From: Alphaproteobacteria bacterium
Lineage (GTDB): Bacteria > Pseudomonadota > Alphaproteobacteria > Rhizobiales > Hyphomicrobiaceae
Length of the DNA: 9,201 nucleotides
Direction of reading: 5' to 3'
Assembly: GCA_022600335.1 (NCBI GenBank)
Contig: JAHZKN010000147.1
Location: 1 to 9,201, forward strand
In this document: positions 8,064 to 9,201 of the stretch, in pieces
Layout of the letters: every line of letters starts with the position of its first letter
Numbering within the stretch: position 1 is the stretch's first letter
Made by a program: the position numbers and the translations under genes
The notes under the pieces: model-generated
Seen by the model: only the letters and a program-made list of their open reading frames with translations
What the model was told of the DNA's origin: nothing
The model's database searches: none

Positions 8064-8078
8064 GCGTTCTTCGAACGC
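8064..8078. other. Small perfect hairpin GCGTTC/GAACGC
   Basis: A 6-bp GC-rich inverted repeat with a 3-base loop (TTC on plus, GAA on minus). On the minus strand it is followed by CTCTTTA, a weak T-rich stretch, so it could be a second, weaker terminator behind the 8112-8143 hairpin, or a protein-binding palindrome. Nothing in the sequence decides between these. Confidence 0.3.
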
Positions 8079-8101
8079 GGCGCGGGAACAAAAACGGAGC
8101 C

Positions 8102-8143
8102 ATAAAGACAATCAGCACCAGCCCGGTGTGGGGTTGGCGCTGA
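8102..8143 (-). terminator. Candidate intrinsic terminator of the 210-residue gene
   Basis: Positions 8112-8124 pair with 8131-8143 in a 13-position stem around a 6-base loop. On the minus strand the RNA stem has one G-U wobble and one A-C mismatch. It is followed by TTGTCTTTAT, an interrupted T-rich tail. It starts about 62 bases after the stop of the gene at 8206-8838, a normal terminator position, and separates that gene from the macroglobulin operon. The imperfect T-tract lowers confidence. Confidence 0.5.
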
Positions 8144-8205
8144 CAAGACATCATGATTGACGAGCGGCTGCCCTCATCCAATTGAGCAGAGCTGTTTCGA
8201 TTGAT

Positions 8206-8838
8206 CTAGTGGCGGGTCGCCGGAACCGAGAGTGCCGGCTCGGTGAGTGGATTGAGTGACGAAGATGCAAGTACGTCATGATCCATGGCCACAGGTGGCG
8301 TCGCACCTTGCCCGAGCTCGGACAACCACGAAAGTGTCAAAGGACGGGCGCCATTCCAGAATTGCTCAAATGAGGAGCGCACGCTGGCAGCTGTGAACGG
8401 ACAGTTCGCACTATAGCGCTCAAAGGCATCGCTGGTTGCAGGATCGCGCCGCATACAGTCGCCAACCCACGCTGCGCCCGACCCCAAAAGAAGCATCTCA
8501 TGCGCATCGAGCAACCGCGTGTCGTGAATCTGCCGGTTGACACTGGCCTCGCTGCCTTGGTCCTTGGCCGTCGAAGCTCGTGTTGCACAATCTGCAGGCG
8601 TTGAAAAAACAGCATGAACGGTAATGCCAAGTGCGGCCATCTCATCTGCGAGTTCTGCTAGTGCACGCGCAACTGGGCTCAGCGGAGACCGGGCAACAAC
8701 ATAGTAATCGTTATTCTCAACGCTAGCAGAACCAATCTTGCGGCGCGCCTCTAAATCCTGAGAGATAAAAGCACGTAGGACAGACTGTTTGTCCTCCTTC
8801 TTGATGACATGCATCGCAGAAGTCGCATTGGCGTCCAT
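8206..8838 (-). CDS. Hypothetical protein, possibly a degenerate phospholipase-D-like fold
   Basis: Protein of 210 residues that I cannot place in a named family. The start at 8838 is chosen over an in-frame ATG 34 codons upstream because AAGGA lies 8 nt before it and the upstream extension looks non-coding. No signal peptide or membrane segment is visible, so it is probably cytoplasmic. An ARSPLSP motif (49-55) is followed by an Ala/Leu-rich helix and a GITVHAVFS strand (71-79). After a Ser/Ala/Asp-rich linker (about 83-100) comes LLDAHEMLLLG (109-119), then AWVGDCMRRDP (123-133) and an aromatic-containing helix ending near WNGARPL. A helix-strand unit followed by H-x-x-(hydrophobic)-G...W-x-G-D recalls phospholipase-D halves, but the Lys and Asp of HxKxxxxD are absent; this is inference. 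The last ~35 residues look disordered. It lies 155 bases downstream of the truncated gene at the right edge and ends in its own likely terminator, so a link with the macroglobulin operon is not indicated. Confidence 0.75.
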   Translation of the reverse strand: MDANATSAMHVIKKEDKQSVLRAFISQDLEARRKIGSASVENNDYYVVARSPLSPVARALAELADEMAALGITVHAVFSTPADCATRASTAKDQGSEASVNRQIHDTRLLDAHEMLLLGSGAAWVGDCMRRDPATSDAFERYSANCPFTAASVRSSFEQFWNGARPLTLSWLSELGQGATPPVAMDHDVLASSSLNPLTEPALSVPATRH

Positions 8839-8845
8839 CAGCAGG

Positions 8846-8853
8846 TTCCTTTT
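8846..8853 (-). promoter_or_regulatory. Ribosome binding site deciding the 210-residue start
   Basis: AAAAGGAA on the minus strand, with its AAGGA core 8 nt before the ATG at 8838. This is the only good Shine-Dalgarno near any in-frame start of this gene, and it argues against the longer 244-residue reading that begins at 8940. Confidence 0.7.
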
Positions 8854-8993
8854 ATTCTTTTTTGCCCTGAGCTGGCGGCACCATTGGGCATCGTTCCAGC
8901 CATCGTGTGACAAGCAGTGTGCCTCCATTGTGTTAAGCATCCGTTTCTCGGGGTCTCAAAAGCGGACATTTTTTGCCTCTTCTGCGTTCGCGC

Positions 8994-9201
8994 CTAGATC
9001 TCTGTGCGGGCTGCAAATCGGCTGGCCAGACGTGAGACGTCTTCGCCATCGTGCAGCTCAATCGTTTGATCAGCCTCGACAATTTCGTCGTCGACAGGGG
9101 TATAGGGCAGCGCAATTGGCTGCGTATCGGATGCGCGATCATCAGCTGGGTGAGGCGCTGAATTCAGTTTCTGATCCGGAGTTTTCAATTCAGCATCTGC
9201 T
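8994..9201 (-). CDS. C-terminus of an unidentified protein (partial, runs off the right edge)
   Basis: An open frame of 68 codons enters from the right edge without a stop and ends at a TAG. Its product is rich in Asp, Glu, Pro, Ala and Thr, for example the acidic run around VDDEIVEADQ, and ends in a basic-tipped helix-like SRLASRFAARTEI. It looks like a disordered acidic tail of a longer protein rather than a full small gene: the only in-frame start is a TTG at 9188 without a clear Shine-Dalgarno. Codon choice is compatible with coding. I do not recognise the family. It is in the same direction as the next gene, with a gap of 155 bases. Confidence 0.5.
   Translation of the reverse strand, partial: ADAELKTPDQKLNSAPHPADDRASDTQPIALPYTPVDDEIVEADQTIELHDGEDVSRLASRFAARTEI

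Larger units (their letters stand above)
7827..8205. other. Intergenic region upstream of the macroglobulin-pbpC operon
   Basis: This 379-base stretch holds no supported gene. Its right part contains a long hairpin (8112-8143) and a shorter one (8064-8078). The remaining roughly 240 bases up to the macroglobulin start should hold the operon promoter and leader. The best promoter-like match I find on the minus strand is TTGCTG followed 15 bases later by TAGACT, with poor spacing and consensus, so I do not call a promoter. A plus-strand open frame across 7829-8059 begins with TTG and has no recognisable protein features. Confidence 0.5.

Noticed and set aside
8206..8940. A 244-codon reading of the 210-residue gene from the upstream ATG
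   Set aside because: The extra 34 codons have a Trp/Cys/Lys-rich, non-conserved look and no Shine-Dalgarno, while AAGGA sits 8 nt before the internal ATG at 8838.
8915..8965. Promoter-like TTGAGA followed 17 bases later by TTAACA on the minus strand, upstream of the 210-residue gene
   Set aside because: The -10 matches the consensus at too few positions; without transcript data it is indistinguishable from chance.

Overview
The window comes from a Gram-negative bacterium. Moderately high GC, GC-leaning third codon positions and the style of the protein families suggest an alphaproteobacterium, perhaps Hyphomicrobiales-like; this is inference from composition and motifs, not from a marker gene. 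All supported genes lie on the minus strand, so transcription runs from right to left.

Right edge (8994-9201): the last 68 codons of a gene that continues beyond the window and encodes an acidic, probably disordered tail. Next (8206-8838) is a 210-residue protein that I cannot assign to a named family. It has a good Shine-Dalgarno and a weak resemblance to a phospholipase-D-like fold that has lost its HKD residues. It is followed by a hairpin with a T-rich tail (8102-8143), a likely terminator. A 379-base gap without a gene (7827-8205) holds this hairpin, a second small one, and presumably the promoter and leader of the next operon.

Centre and left (207-7826): a two-gene operon. The first gene encodes a 1778-residue bacterial alpha-2-macroglobulin with a signal peptide, macroglobulin domains, a bait region and an intact CAEQ thioester. 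Three bases after its stop begins pbpC, encoding penicillin-binding protein 1C, with a glycosyltransferase 51 domain, a transpeptidase domain and a PBP1C-specific C-terminal domain. This pairing (E. coli yfhM-pbpC) is an established bacterial module. The usual interpretation is that the macroglobulin traps foreign proteases in the periplasm while PBP1C helps to repair the breached wall.

Left edge (1-206): no supported gene. A small hairpin followed by T5 reads as a terminator for a plus-strand gene to the left, which would make the layout convergent.

I see no mobile element, CRISPR array, tRNA or rRNA. The core of the window is a known system. The less ordinary points are the helical N-terminal module and non-lipoprotein signal peptide of the macroglobulin, paired homopolymer tracts at its start codons, a tetranucleotide repeat in pbpC, and the unassigned 210-residue protein.
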